The notes: a model not told the origin generated them from the sequence alone. A DNA stretch of 64,000 bases from Eretmocerus hayati (GCA_029851415.1 CM056742.1:145519121-145583120), one strand, 5' to 3'. Numbered from the stretch's first letter, positions 1-20,850 are shown. Program-made: numbers and translations.

Positions 1-1
1 C

Positions 2-830
2 GATGAGTTTCGGAATGATAAGAAAACGGACAAGTACAATGCAAACTTCGTATTGAGATCCGATAGCTTATTGAATTATCACATGATGCTAAAAGAACTT
101 CACGACGCATGTGATGTAAGTGCTTAAAATAATTACCATCCTTTCTCAATAAAATTACTCTCGAATAAAAATTATCAAATTTCCAGAACTGCTCGAATAT
201 TTTCAATGCAATGAAATGTGTCCAACTGGCCTCAAATCATCCTGAGTTTATAAATGCTAGACTGCATTCAGATGGCGTCACACCATTCCACAAAGTTTGT
301 TTTCGCGGAAATCACACGTTGATAGAGTTTATGCTGGCAAAAGGTGCGTAATATTTGTATCAAAAAATTTATTCAAATCTGAAGAGAGGCTTAAGTTACG
401 TTAGAATACATCCTACAAACGTTATATTACAATATTATAATTGATTTCGTTGCATTAGGCGCAGATCCCGAGTTGAAAACAATAGCAGGAGAGAATGCTT
501 TGTGTATGACTCTTTATCATTATGTGTACACTGAAGCTAAAGATTTCAGCTGCCTGGATCTTTTTAGCAAAAGAGGTAGTTTTTTCAAATTGGTTTCAAC
601 TTTCAATCCTGGCTCAATTTGTACATATATACAATCTTAAGGATATTATGTCCATTTGTTATTTTGCAGGATACTATTTGGATCGTGATGATGAGTGGTA
701 TGCAATAATTCTCAAGCTTTCTGTCAGTAATGGCAACAAGGAATTGACTAACTGGCTCTTCAATAACTCCAAATCAAAAAATATTAATTACAGTCGCACC
801 AGAGCTTCTTCAGTTCCTTTTAGTAGTTAA
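2..830 (+). CDS. Ankyrin-repeat protein, 3' part only (gene enters from left edge)
   Basis: Four exons can be joined in one frame: 2-115, 187-343, 459-575 and 670-830, with GT/AG at each junction (the donor after 575, GTAGTT, is weak). The stop is TAA at 828-830. The joined frame contains an ankyrin-type repeat: DGVTPFHKVCFRGN, then a helix ending in FMLAKGADPELKT, the usual G-x-TPLH...LLxxGADP pattern, spread over exons 2 and 3. A more degenerate unit ends in LTNWLFNNSKS near the C terminus. Ankyrin repeats are protein-interaction modules, so the partner and process cannot be inferred. The N-terminal part lies outside the window, so length and other domains are unknown. Frame continuity across three introns makes a real gene likely; its identity is unknown. 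Confidence 0.72.
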
Positions 831-843
831 AAAAGTGTGCAAC

Positions 844-853
844 AATAAATAAA
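844..853 (+). promoter_or_regulatory. Candidate polyadenylation signals of the ankyrin gene
   Basis: Two overlapping AATAAA hexamers (844-849 and 848-853) lie 14-23 bases after the ankyrin-gene stop codon. This would give a very short 3' UTR. Confidence 0.55.
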
Positions 854-1121
854 AAGAAAAAGATGAGTTAGCTGAAAGTTGTGAGTTCTATAATACTTTT
901 CCCCGACGCATATTTTCAGAAAAATTTTCATAGCACACGTTGGACAGCATATGAGTTCAATATATAGTTCTAAGCAAAAGGAAGCTATAATTCATGCATT
1001 CAACATACTTTTTCTATTTGCACTGCTCAATGCACAATTCAATCAAGAACCCTCAATCTTCTCTTTGGTATTATCATCATTTGAAATGAAATTCACATTT
1101 CAATAATTATTCTCGTATACC

Positions 1122-1432
1122 CGCGTGAAAACGAATGAGTCGTTTACGAACGATTCCTTGGATGAGTCCAATATTTGTTTCACTATGTGTACATGGAATC
1201 ATTCCAAATGAATCGTTGGAATGGCTCATTAGGAGAATTTCACAGTTCAAGTTTTTTGATGATGTTAACTGACTTATCTTTCAGAGAAAATTGCGATTAC
1301 AGATTACAGAGGAAAAAAACCAAAATTGTAAAATTCACTAAATGAGTCATTCGGAACGGTTCCACACGATGGCAAGAATATTGGAATCGGTCAACGAGTA
1401 GTTGGAACGAGTCATTCATTGTTCTCACGTAC
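1122..1432. repeat. Imperfect inverted-repeat element (MITE-like) upstream of the POLDIP3-like gene
   Basis: The left part (about 1122-1231) and right part (about 1341-1432) are imperfect reverse complements. Shared pieces include GTGAGAACAATGA versus GTGAAAACGAATGAG, a shared TCCAATATT, and outward copies of GAATGACTCATT-like words. The central 110 bases are unpaired. There is no coding capacity. It sits between the ankyrin gene and the POLDIP3-like promoter. Boundaries are approximate and no target-site duplication was identified. Confidence 0.5.
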
Positions 1433-2018
1433 TCGACGTTAAAAGCAGCCTTCGCATCAAATGCCGAGTTCCATCAGATCTAATTCATTTTGTTCTCTCA
1501 AGCATTGATTGGTCAGTTCGAAAATCTCGGTAAACTTACGAATAATATCTCCGGCATACAAACAATTTGTTGATGCATGACTTATACATAAATATTTGTG
1601 AAGAAACGCCACCAGATCTGAATGCCACTCATGTTCAATGCAGGATTAGTCTTTTGAATTTTGGCGGCTTCTTACTTTTCTTGCTCCGGTTCACGTTCGC
1701 ATCGTTTCTTGTTCTCGCCATTCCGCGCGGTATCCGGCGTCTGTCACTCCGTTTCCATTCCCTTTCCGTTCTTGAAGAAGAACGACGTAGAAGAAGATGG
1801 CCCGTATCCCGTATTGTCCCGTCAACATAGGCGTAACGAAATAAGCCAGTAACTGCCAGTAATTTGTTTTACAAGTAGTAGGGAGCCTGTAACTTCATTA
1901 AGTTTTTATCCAAGTTGTTGTGCGTTCAATCGCAACGCTTGGAAACTTTGATTATTTCCCAACATCTACTACCAAGCTTTGTAGCTGAGTAGCCGGTGTC
2001 GGCACACCGCCACTCAAC
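1433..2018 (+). promoter_or_regulatory. Upstream region and 5' UTR of the POLDIP3-like gene
   Basis: This is the gap between the inverted-repeat element and the start codon at 2019. It must contain the promoter and leader. No TATA box or initiator can be assigned with confidence. Short overlapping open frames at 1567-1852 have biased, non-coding-like composition and are not called. The stretch before the ATG (CGCCACTCAACATG) gives an acceptable start context. Confidence 0.4.
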
Positions 2019-5000
2019 ATGTCTAATTTAGTGAGTTTGGACGACATTATCAAGAAGTCGAAGGCATCAAAGAACCAGATGCGTAATAATAAAGGAGGGT
2101 GAGTACTTGAGTACGAATTTAATCCTCAGTAATCTCTCATCAAATACTCTTCAAGTAACTGTGCTTATTTTCATTCACTAGAGTCGCTTGTCTGAGGGTT
2201 ATGTCCGCCGGACATTGCACGCGTCTTTAGTAATGGAGCTCTTAGCGTTGCTTTTTACTCTCTCAAGCCCAACCCTATCGATTTAAATAATCACCGAGTT
2301 GCACCTTGATATCCTGATTTGTTATCTGTTGAATATTGCTTTTATTGTCATGTGGCAATTTCATGCTTTGACTGTTAATGAAATTATTTTACTACAATGA
2401 AAACCCCTGAGACAATGAGAATTCTCTACATTTTATAGACCCAAAAAGCCAGGAATGAAAAATGGAGCAAAACCAAATGGCACTGTGTCGAATCGCCCCA
2501 GAGTAACAAAAGCACCAAATCAGCCTATACAAGATGCAAGGTTCAAGATTATACAGAAAAAGAGGAAATTCATTGGTGATGCAAGAGACAAGCTTGCTCA
2601 AATTGCAAAGCAGAGTGATGCTCGTTTGAAACTACAAAAGTTGAGAGCAACAACATCTAAAAAGGGAGATGTCATGAATAACATCCGGAAATCTGGACGC
2701 AATGGGCGCATTCCTCCCACCAACAAAATTTCATCTTCTCATCTGCCTCGCTCATTACAAACTTCATTCATTCCTCCAGCTACAAGAAGTCTGGGTTACC
2801 GCGCCGCGGCAACTATACCAGAGACTCATTATGTGAATGATCTCGTTATCAACTATGGAAATGGTAATATAATTTTAAATGTACTTTATTGTTGAAAAAC
2901 TCAACTTTTTTTGCTCATTACATATTTCTATTCATGAACTCATTCATAAGAGTGCTTAGTTCACTTGAAATTTATTAGTTCATCTAAGCTTCATAGTCAT
3001 GGATAAATTCTATGTCTTAATCATGCTCCTGTTTACATTGTTCATATTTTTTGTTTTTCTTTTGAAATATGATTATATATTTCACATGTGGAAAAAGTTC
3101 TCAAGGAAAATAGAATTATTGGATTGATTTTAATTTAAACTTTGAAAAAGATTGATCAATCACAAAACATTTTTATTCCTCAGATTATCTTGTGGATCCA
3201 CATCGCCAAACTGCTGTGAGACGAACAGTAAGCAATGAGTATGCACCAGTTTTGCCACCACCCCCTCCAATCTTCAGCATTAAATCAGCACCATACGATT
3301 GGGATAAGCCCTCATATAGCAGCTCCCTATCAAGAAGCCAACCGATCAGGAGCTCGGATCATTTAAGTAGTACCAGACCAAGAGACTACAAAGTGATTCC
3401 ACGCTCAGGAATGGTGAGTAACGGAAATTAGTGATTCGGAATTGAACCTACTTATGGAAAACTTGCAAAGCAGTTATATGTGTTCCCAACCTTGATATCT
3501 ACCAAACTTATTGACAAAGTCATTTTATGGCAATAGCAGTAAAATGGCTTCTTGCACAAGTCCCCTAGCTCTTACATTGTTGGGTCATTTATCACCCGGC
3601 TCACGCAACAACGTGAACGAAATTCCTGAAACGTGTGAGAAACTTGTCCAGCAAGCAAGTGTTGATGAACTGTTTGTCTAGAGTCGAGGAACCTCATTTT
3701 GAATCGATACCCGAGATTCCCTCTTCTAACGATTTGAGACTTTTCGAGCTCCTAACTCCTGAGATAGCTCAAGTCTACTGTGTTGAATCAAAGTTCACAT
3801 TAGCTCATTTTGAAGGTCTTTGAATGAGCTCCAAAATAAGTTGAGGCACGTTGGAAAATATTGAGATCCATTGAAGTTATGGGCTTTGGGAGCCGTTATT
3901 GTCTCGACAAGTATGTTGCTCAAAAAAGCTTTCAGTTGAAACGGGATTTTGATCCTTGGGCATAGTACTAAATCACCACGTGTTCAATTTTTGGTGACAA
4001 TTTTGTTCAACCTATCGTCCTTTCCCGAGCGCCGTGTGTGAAGAATCACTGAGAGAACAGTATAACCAGGAAATGCGTTTTGCCGGGATTGCTTTTAATA
4101 CCAATGAAGATATCGTGGAGAAAATTGGCGTGTCATTGTTGAGGTCAGATACATAAATTGATCATGAACGGAAAGAGACAAGAATTCGTCAGTGTAAAAC
4201 AAAGCAACAATCTCGCATGTTACTCACTGACACTGAAAAATTGTTTCACACTCAGAGTTGTCAAGAAAAGATATTACCTTGATCATTCTTCGCGCAGAAA
4301 TCAATCTCTGTTGCCAGCTGTTCAAATCTAACTGTTGCCACTTATTTCTGTCACAAGAGTATCTATAAATTCTTGGGAAAAACAAGTTGGTTGAGAGTGA
4401 AATTAATTTTGCAAGTCATGAGTCTAATAGGTGAACCATCTTTCTGAGTTCAAGCTCCATACTAACCATATTTTACCTCATCAAATTGATAGATGAGTTT
4501 GAATTCATGAGTGTTTTGATTGAAATGTGTGAAAGTACTCAAATGCAACAAACTCAAATAGTTACAAATGATTATACTGCTAATTATGATGAATATTTAC
4601 ACTGACCATCATAATTGTCCCATATGCCTAATAGAAGAACTCAACAAACCTTGCAAAGCTAATTAAACATTATAACAATCTCAATTAGTATTCTCCGAGT
4701 ACTTTTAAGTCTTCCTATATTTAATTGACGTTGCAATAGAGTTGACTTGTACACGCGTAGTATCACACCTTTTTTCATATCAAAATGCCTTGAATGCCTG
4801 AGTCCTCCTGTACATTAGCACTCCAGTGCTTATATTGAATTTGATACTCTTAGATTTTTCCATACTTTTTGCTCTGTTTCTGTAACATAATGAATGTAAT
4901 TTACTTCTTTTACAGTCTAAATTGGATTCGTCTTCCTATAAGGATGATTGGTCGTTCACTTCTAAATCACGGTAAATATTAGCTGGTACTCCTGACCACT

Positions 5001-5672
5001 TCAAATTGATCCGTTGAGTGAAATTTCGACTGTTTTTCAGTACCATCCTACCTGATGTTGAGTCCAAGTATTACTCTGTGCGTAGTCAGAGAGACATTGG
5101 AGTAAGATCTAGACTTGATTCACCTCCTTCTAAGTCAAGCCGGACTTTGTCCAGTGCATCTCGACCTAGATCATCGCCTCAGCCGACTGGGTATCGGATC
5201 GTTGTTTCTAATTTGCAGCCAAATGTCACCCAAGAAGATATTAAGGTAATGATAATTAAATGTGATTTCTCCTTTTTAAAGTATGATTCTAACATTCAAT
5301 CGTTACTTTTCAAATCAAGGAGTTGTTTGAAGACGTTGGGGAATTGCTTATCTCGAGATTGGTTCGACCTGGTATTGCAGAGGTTGTGTACAAGACATTG
5401 AAGGATGCAACCAAAGCTGTTGAAACTTATCACAATAGACAGTTGGATGGACATCCAATGAAATGTCTTCTTGTGAATCCTCGACCAAAAACATCCACTG
5501 GCAGCGTCTCTTCTGGAAGAATACTTTCACAGTGAGTTGATATTTTTGTTTTTTATTAACCCTCTATATGCCACTTGTACAACAAATCATTGCTCTTTTC
5601 AGGCCAAGAAGCTCAAGTGGATACTCACAACCGAGTTTGGGAACGGTACACCGGGCTCTCTTTGATCGTTAA
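2019..5672 (+). CDS. POLDIP3/SKAR-like RRM protein (mRNA export/translation adaptor)
   Basis: Seven exons join in frame: 2019-2098, 2439-2863, 3184-3413, 4916-4971, 5041-5245, 5320-5531 and 5603-5672, giving 425 residues plus stop. The N terminus MSNLVSLDDIIKKSK matches the UAP56-binding motif (SLDDIIK) of ALY/REF and SKAR proteins. Residues about 55-100 hold three DAR-type repeats (QDARFKI, GDARDKL, SDARLKL) characteristic of POLDIP3/SKAR. The middle is Pro/Ser/Arg-rich. The C-terminal third is one RNA-recognition motif: YRIVVSNLQP (RNP2-like), an ELFEDVG helix region, AEVVYKTLKDA (degenerate RNP1) and a LDGHPMKCLLV strand. In vertebrates SKAR binds the exon-junction complex and S6K1 and acts with TREX in nuclear mRNA export and translation of spliced mRNAs; the role here is inferred by family. 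The start is the first ATG in frame with the UAP56 motif. Complete gene, high confidence. Confidence 0.93.
3414..4915 (+). other. Third intron of the POLDIP3-like gene, carrying a dispersed repeat
   Basis: This 1.5-kb intron lies between exons 3 and 4 (GTGAGT donor, TACAG acceptor). Its left part, about 3680-3890, resembles a segment near 17040-17170; both contain GATAGCTCA, then TTTGAAGGTCTT, then AAAATAAGTTGA and TTGGAAAATATT in the same order. Open frames inside the intron (3635-3823) are not coding. The rest shows nothing recognisable. Confidence 0.6.
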
Positions 5673-5853
5673 TTGATGACACACTATGCATTTTCATTGA
5701 TCTTAGCTAATTGAGCGTCATGTTGTAATATCAGGCAGACGAAACGAACCAAGTAATGTCATATATATTTAAAGATATTGAGCATCTTTGTCTATCCTGT
5801 TCATACACAACGTTTTACTTTTGGTATGAGTATAGCCAATGACCATTTTCTTC

Positions 5854-5859
5854 AATAAA
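5854..5859 (+). promoter_or_regulatory. Candidate polyadenylation signal of the POLDIP3-like gene
   Basis: AATAAA lies 182 bases after the stop codon. It is followed by a T/G-containing stretch (GTGGGTTTAATTG), as expected for a downstream element. Confidence 0.65.
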
Positions 5860-5967
5860 ATTGTAAAAACAAAATTATTGTGGGTTTAATTGATTAGGAA
5901 CACTAGCAATCAAAACAATATTTGGAGATGGGAAAAGTGGTTTGAGTTTGCTTTTTCTGTTAAAAGA

Positions 5968-5973
5968 TTTATT
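5968..5973 (-). promoter_or_regulatory. Candidate polyadenylation signal of the CDR2/centrocortin-like gene
   Basis: On the minus strand this reads AATAAA, about 830 bases past the stop codon at 6806. It would give a 3' UTR covering 6805 to about 5950, converging on the end of the neighbouring gene. I cannot exclude a nearer signal variant. Confidence 0.45.
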
Positions 5974-6805
5974 TTATCAAGACAATCACAACATCATAGT
6001 CCATACATATAGGATATAAAAGTCGTATACATGCATTCTACGTGGTGAACTCGGAAACTATGAATGCATATAATCGAACAGGTAATAATCTTCCGAAAGT
6101 ATAGGATCATGATTTCAATTGTAGTTGTAAGATCAATGGCACATGAGTAATTTGAATTTGTCTTTTTAGATTAAAATATTCAACTTTTTTTGTTTGTATT
6201 GTAAAACGACACTTAGAACTAAAAGATCAGAGCTTACTTCGGTGTAAAACTACAGTGAACATTGAATAGTATGCATAAAGTTGACAGTTACATTCATATG
6301 GCTTAGTTTTCACTGCATTTTCATAACATTCATTCTCACTCACATTTTCGCTTTTGGATCAATAAACGGAGTATAGTGTATAAGATAGAAAATATATCTA
6401 TGATGAATCATATTCATACACCTCTGTTTGGACATCATGGTCAAAAGCTAATAAAAATTCACAATTGGTGGACATATTTACAGAGAAACGTAATTTCTCA
6501 CAGAAGAAGAATGGCCTCGCCATCGCCTTTCGATATACAGATTAAATTCAAAATCTACAAGATTCAAGAATATTTGCTCACTCGTTGGCGCGCCAGCCGC
6601 GCGTATCGAGAAAAGCAAGAGATTAGAAAAAGAGAGGGAGGTAATGAGAAGATTGAAAAAAGTTGGAGGCTTTATCATCGATACTGCTACAATACAGCCA
6701 AAATTATCGCCGATTCGAAATGTTGAGAGCAAAGCGAGTGGATAGACAGAACTAAGAGGAATTTCAAGCGATTTTCGAGAAGGTCGTCGACATCTCTTAG
6801 CAGGT

Positions 6806-14662
<7,857 letters not shown>

Positions 14663-14864
14663 CTATTATGGACTTGGACTATACAGTTGCCACGAGGGGG
14701 GTCTCTTTTGTGTGATTGTTCATAAAAATTTAAGGATAAGGGGAAATGGTTAGCATATGCGAGATTATCGTCTGGACTAGAATTCAAAGGAAAATTCTTT
14801 CATATAAACCAAAATGATTGATCTGTATGTACGAATTTGCAACATAAGCCTGTATGGCCAATGC

Positions 14865-14999
14865 TAATCTTTGTAGCTATATCTCAGGATAGGAGGCCCA
14901 TGGGGCTAAATCTTTTGAGATACCTTCATTTCTCACCGAAACAAGATGATTCCCAAAAATTTAGGACGAATCCAGGACCCGCAAGGTTGAACCTCTCCT
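14865..14999. repeat. Diverged half-copy of the 8.5-kb palindromic element
   Basis: It shares with the right arm of the 8521-8851 element, in the same order, the pieces GTAGCT, AGGCCCAT, GAG, TCCAGGACCCG and the terminal CTCTCCTTGT. The opposite arm is absent. This is a decayed or solo end of the same family. Confidence 0.55.
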
Positions 15000-17039
15000 T
15001 GTCAATGTGAAAATACTCTTATTTACCGAAGCCTTTCCCTAGTACTTACAGATATAGCAAATAGCTCAGAATGATTTCTTTTTTACACACTCGCGCATCT
15101 TTTTTTCTCTAGAACATACTCCTACTCGAAGAGTATTATGAAAGAATGTAATGTCATCAAGGGTTGAATCATTTCAAGATAAATTGAGTACCGTTTCGAA
15201 AATATCACATTTTTATCACTAATAATTTCACAATAATCCACTCGAGTCGTCACTTTCATTTCTTGACAACATCAAAAAATTTTCAACTCCAAAATTGATG
15301 ATGAGGTTAAGGACGACAACCCAATTACGATCAAACACATTTTATTATAGTTTGAGTAGAATGAAAGCTCGAAGGAGATACTCAATAAAAAAAAGTAGGG
15401 AACAAATCTATCACATTTCAACTAATAAAATAATGACAAAAATTATCATACGAAACCGAACCTACTGCCTACATTATTAAATCTTCCTGTTCCGATGAAC
15501 AAAATCGGTGTCTTTCTCAATATATTCTAAAAATGAGAGCAATCAAGCATAAATGAGAAAAATTTTAGAAGAATAAAATCTGCATTTGAAGCCCGTCGGT
15601 AAACTTGCAATTCATTCGCAATTTGAACTTGAAACTCTGCAAACATCTCACACAAATGTGGCTCGCATAACTCTGTGAGGGAAGCACGTTGACCGCGTTA
15701 CCTTGGTAAAAAAAGCAACACGGTAGCTTATAACAGATTTAACAAATAGGATAATGTCAAGGCTCGGCCTCAACAAGTGATAGACAATCGACAGGTGACA
15801 TGAAGTTACTTCGTGGTTCAGCAAACGAATCGTGTCTCAGCTTCTATTATATACAAACTCTCGCAGGAGCAACAGGTTGTTCCCGCGGAATTCCAAGCTC
15901 GAGATAGATAGATATCCTTTGAATCTATCTCAAAGTGTGACGCGCAAACTTTTCAAGCCCTTAGAGAATATTCTCCGCGGCATTCCATCGGAAGAGTTGA
16001 CTAACACAGTGAGTATCGCGCAATAGCAGCAGTATAACATTGTGGAATGCTCTGCGCACTTTCTTGGGTTAAGGACCTTCATTTTAATAGCTTTAAGGAT
16101 CTGCATGAAGCAGAGTAAGGAGAGTAAGTAAGCCGGCCGGCGGCGATCTGACGTTTTTCTTTGGTCACCCAGACGTTCAATGTATTTTGCTTTCTCGGCG
16201 ATGCCACGGCCCTCTCGTTATTGTAACACTTGCGCAATGATGGTCATATACTTCTTTTTTCGCGCTTTTCTCTTTCACGTGTGCAAGCTGCTCTGTTTGT
16301 GTATTATTTACTTGTAACACTGCAAGCGCGCATACGTACTATATTTGACAGCTGTACCTGTCGCGCATTATTATTTATTACTTACGGTCGGTACTTGAGC
16401 TTTAGTACACGGAGAGAAAGGTGATCGGCCCTTTTCTTTTCCTCATCTTAAGACATCAATATTTTGCAAATTTAATTATACGCGATCGTGAAGTGTAGGG
16501 TCAAACTTTATCTATACCATTTCAAGTGAGTAAGTGTAACCAAACCTATGTGCAAATTTGTAAATATTGACTCGACCCAATAGTATGGAATCCAGCTCGA
16601 TCGGTCGCTTGATTGAAAGTTGAGGCTCATTTCAGACAAGTTTTTTCTGATTTCGCAAATATTGCGTCTGAATTTTGTTGCACCTCGAATCCAGTTGAAA
16701 TTTGAGCTTAGTTCAAGGTTTCCTTTTTGTAGTGAGTTCCTGCGCCCAACATTCCCCCGCATACGCCGATTTCAGGAATATGCATTCACTGACCTTCGCC
16801 CAAACTTATTTCACATTTTTTATGTCAAGATATGAGAAAATAATTTATTGATATCGATCCCGATCATTTCTACGTCTCCAAAATATTCCTTGTGCCTAGA
16901 CCTTCAACATCCGTTTTTCAAAGTTGCAAAATTCTGATCTACAGCCATTTCATGTATATACTTCGCGACCGAATTACACTAATTTGAATGATGGAAACAT
17001 ATTGGATACAACCTTTGTCGTACTTGCGAAAAATCACTT

Positions 17040-17170
17040 TTTGGAAAGTTTGCGATAGCTCAGTTTTGTATGGGTCAAAATTAAATTTATCTTAGCTCTC
17101 CTTTGAAGGTCTTAAAACAAGCTTTAAAATAAGTTGAAGTACATTGGAAAATATTTTAGTAGACCAAAAC
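17040..17170 (+). repeat. Dispersed repeat, copy also in POLDIP3-like intron
   Basis: The words GATAGCTCAG, TTAGCTC, TTTGAAGGTCTT, AAAATAAGTTGAAGTAC and TTGGAAAATATT occur here in the same order and similar spacing as at about 3770-3880. No inverted repeat or coding content is visible. Confidence 0.5.
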
Positions 17171-17639
17171 TATTGACAAAACTGCTGAAGGGAGGGGGGG
17201 GGCATGTTGGATACATTTATCTTACATAACGGGATTGAGTGAAGCATTCAGATGTTCGTATTATCATGTAGCTTCTCGAGGAACTTTTGCATATCGTGTA
17301 GAATCCATCTCTAGATCCTGATTATGAACAAAACTTACTGAGTGTCGACATTTGAATAGAATCTCATGAAGATTTTAAACGGTTTTGGTTGCATTGACGA
17401 TATTACTTCACGGAAAAAAGTATTTCATTTAAAATTATATGAAAATTCATTTGACAGAGGACTGAGAAGGAAAATGAGACCACCGATTTGACTCAATTCT
17501 CAATTTCAAAGTATCCGCGTGGTTATTCTGAAAACTGTTTTTCATTCTAATTACTCTTTGGGAAATGGCTATTAACCACATCGTTTATAGCAGAAGGCTC
17601 ATTGTACGATGCAAAACATTATTTCCATTTCACTGGTGG

Positions 17640-17870
17640 GAATGTGACTTTTCCGTACGGTTTTACGATTTTCTTCAAAAAAATATGAATTGAAACTTTC
17701 TGTACAGCTGATTGAAAAATAGTATTTGTCACTCGCGCGAGGCGGTTTTCGCATTCTTGTTATCATTCGGACCTTCGCTTTGAGTCCTGGCAGAAAAATA
17801 TCATTCGATGTGCGAAAACCAACATTTCCGCCCTTGTATCGAAATATACCATTTTGAAACGGTATCACAG
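17640..17870 (+). repeat. Dispersed repeat, pair member A
   Basis: It matches about 25555-25760 in direct orientation: CAGCTGATTGAAAAATAGT, a GTCACTCG-like word, TTTTCGCATTCT, TCGGACCTTCG and CGAAAACCAACATTTCC all have counterparts there in the same order. The family is unknown. Confidence 0.5.
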
Positions 17871-20181
17871 ACGAAAACAATGCCCATGATAGTGGCCAAA
17901 TTTTTTTGAGAATCTGCAAAATTTTATGAAATTAACTTATGTCTTTCTATAGGACGGAGCCATTCGAATATTCATATAGAACAGTTCTCACAAGATGATG
18001 TAAACAACCTAGTATAATAATTGAGTGTCTGATATGACTATCAGACAGTCAGTTATTCACCAGATTTTTTTCATTGTTCCTATAAAGACATGTTCAGTAT
18101 TATCAGTCAAGTTGCAATACAGAATGCTCTGCACAGCTCAGAAACATGAGAATGTTTTATTATGGTACAACTTGGGTCTCCGGCTCGGTCTCCGGTCTAC
18201 CCGTGCACATTTGGAATAGCGCAAACCCGTAAAAAGTTATCTGCGTGCGTGCACGTCTCGACTTTGAAGACCGATTCAAGTTTGGGGGGTTAATGCACTT
18301 GACTCTCCGAGTAAACCGTTGCAGGGGACTATGGAAAAAATTCCGCTCTGCTCCAACAGTCCTCGTCCTACCATAATTTTTTGAGCTCTCCAAAGATAGT
18401 ACGGACGATACGGGATAACGGGCATTTCGCGCAACAGATTTACTTTTTTGATACAGGAAGGTTTTTTTCCTTCGAACGCAGATTCCTTGCCTCTTTTATC
18501 TTACTTGTGGGTACATATAAACCATGATTGCCTCGGCCATTGCTAAATAACTGTAAATTGGCAAGAAAAAAAAATAGATCTGTCCTAAATGAAGAAATGA
18601 GTGAAATAAAAATTTACCGTCAGATCAAGCCGGCGTCTAATTTATAAAATAGCGTATGAAAGACTTGATAGAAAATTCATGATTTTTTGATACACTGATC
18701 AATCTTTCATGATTCGGATGGGTTACTGTGGATACATTTTATTACGGTTTTGTGCTCGTGTGGTCTAAAGTTCCAAAATGCACAACTATTCCAGGGAACG
18801 GGTTAGAGAATTTTCCAAAGTACCAGTGTACAGATTGAGTCCGTTTTATATTATTGACGAATAATTCTAGTTTTTTGAAGCTGCTAAAATCAGTCACTAT
18901 CTTTAGGAAGGATTCTTTGGCTGATGGTGTTTCTTATTTAATTTTCTGGCCTAAAGTCCTTTCAACCGATTCCTGTTCAGGTCCAACATCTAATGAGAGA
19001 TCAACGGAATTCTCTGAAGTTGAAATAAATTTAATATGTTCAACTTATAAGTTCATGATGAGCAAACGAGCTCATATTTTTGACTCCCTTAGCCATCTGC
19101 GGTTCATTGTTTTGAAAAAATACTCCTCAATAGTACATAGTGCATACAACGGTAGAAGAATATTGTCTAATCTCATTACATCACGTTTGAAATTGTATTA
19201 CGAGAGAGTTTGCCTGGGAGCAAATGAAACCTCTCAATTTTAAACTGCGCTCGCAGAAATTTCAGAGCCACTTCGTCAAGTTATATTCACGGTCATTAAC
19301 CCTCTAATGCTTGCTCTTCTATATACAAGAAGATCCCGTTCGCGACGAGTTTTGTGGATTATTATAGCAATCATGAAAACAGCGCATAGCAAGAGTAATT
19401 CAAAATGACTACTTGATGAAGTCCTAGAAAATTGTCTCATAACTTGCTTGTGCAATTCGAAACCACGGATGGAGCTCTTGAAATTTGAGAGTTTGTTTAC
19501 GAGGCACCATGAGAGCGTCGAGCAAAGTCTGGGGCTCGAGTAATTAATTTTTAGAAGCCCTACGCGTGCTTGACCCTTTAGTGTAAAAATTAATATCTTG
19601 AAGATGAGTCAGGAGCAGGGAGTGTCTTGAAATGAAATATCAATCTCATCATGAAAAGTTCTCATTTTGCATGATATTGTGTGGCCGAAATATTTCATGA
19701 GATCAGAATCATTCCGTATGATGGCTCAAGTCGAGATAATGAACAAAATTGAAGTTCAACACGACTTTTCTACATGCGCGAAGGATAATAATCGTCTAGA
19801 TGAAAGAATTCCAGTTTTTCTTTCAACCCACGCAGCTGAAGAACGACTTAGCACTTTCGAATTTTTTAATAATTTTTGTTTGGCCACGAATAATTATCCT
19901 TGCTTTCATCAATAACCGAACATTCATAAATGACTGCTCCATATAGAAGATGTCAGCAGCACACACGAAGGTTGACCATTAATCTATCGTAGTTTCGTGG
20001 TACCAATTGATGAAGAGTGTAGTTATTGGTTCGAAAAACATTTTCAGTACTCCAACTGACTTCGGACAATTATTTTAAAAATAACGTAAATCATCATCCC
20101 TTCATTTTCTCATCCAATTCAATAAATTTACATTTAATGAATACACTAATTTCCATTACTCCTTTATATTTGTATGATATA

Positions 20182-20395
20182 GGGGAGACCTGGGCGAAGT
20201 TGGACAAGTTTTGTGTTTTTAAGTATTCAAAATTCGGAGAAAAGTCCAGACCTGAGGTCGAAGAATTCTTTTTTGTATAATTTGGTGTTTAGAAGAGACG
20301 GACAAATTTTTTTTGGAAGACTCGTGATTCGATTTTCAAATCAAATGTTGACATAGAGAACTGAAATAGTTGTCCAATTTTGTCTTAGTCTCCCC
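20182..20395. repeat. 214-bp MITE with TA-flanked GGGGAGAC terminal inverted repeats
   Basis: The left end GGGGAGACCTGGGCGAAGTT...GGACAA pairs with the right end TTGTCCAATTTTGTCTTAGTCTCCCC. TA dinucleotides flank both ends (20180-20181 and 20396-20397). There is no coding sequence. A TA target duplication suggests a Tc1/mariner- or PIF/Harbinger-like mobilising enzyme, but the family is not established from this copy. Confidence 0.8.
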
Positions 20396-20820
20396 TAGAA
20401 GGTATGCGAGGTTCAAAACCTTGTTCAAAACTAATTTTGATGTCATCCGGCCCTCACAAAAGTTGTAGTATTTAAGTGAAGTTATTAACAATCGAATGAT
20501 TGGAACTCACAGCTGAAATCGAAACGTGCAAAGTAGCCAATGGTTTGTCTTCCGAATTTAAGAATTGCAGAGAATTGTCAATTTCAAGCTCTCAAAGCGC
20601 GTCCAAATCACGTACACAGCATTCTCATCAAGAGAAGATAGTTATGTATTTCTTTTATAATGGATCGCATTCCATCATCAGCTGCGGTAAAGTCTTATCC
20701 CACAGTTGGAAATTTTTCCGTATCCAACCACAACCATTATCAGAGTTTCATGATCCGGTAGCGGTTTCCGCTGCGTGTTTCTTTCGCGAAAAAGATGAGA
20801 GACATAGTCTCTGTGATCGC

Positions 20821-20850
20821 TACTTACTTACTTACTTACTTACTTACTTA
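20821..20850. repeat. (TACT)n tetranucleotide microsatellite
   Basis: Seven and a half uninterrupted TACT units. Confidence 0.95.
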
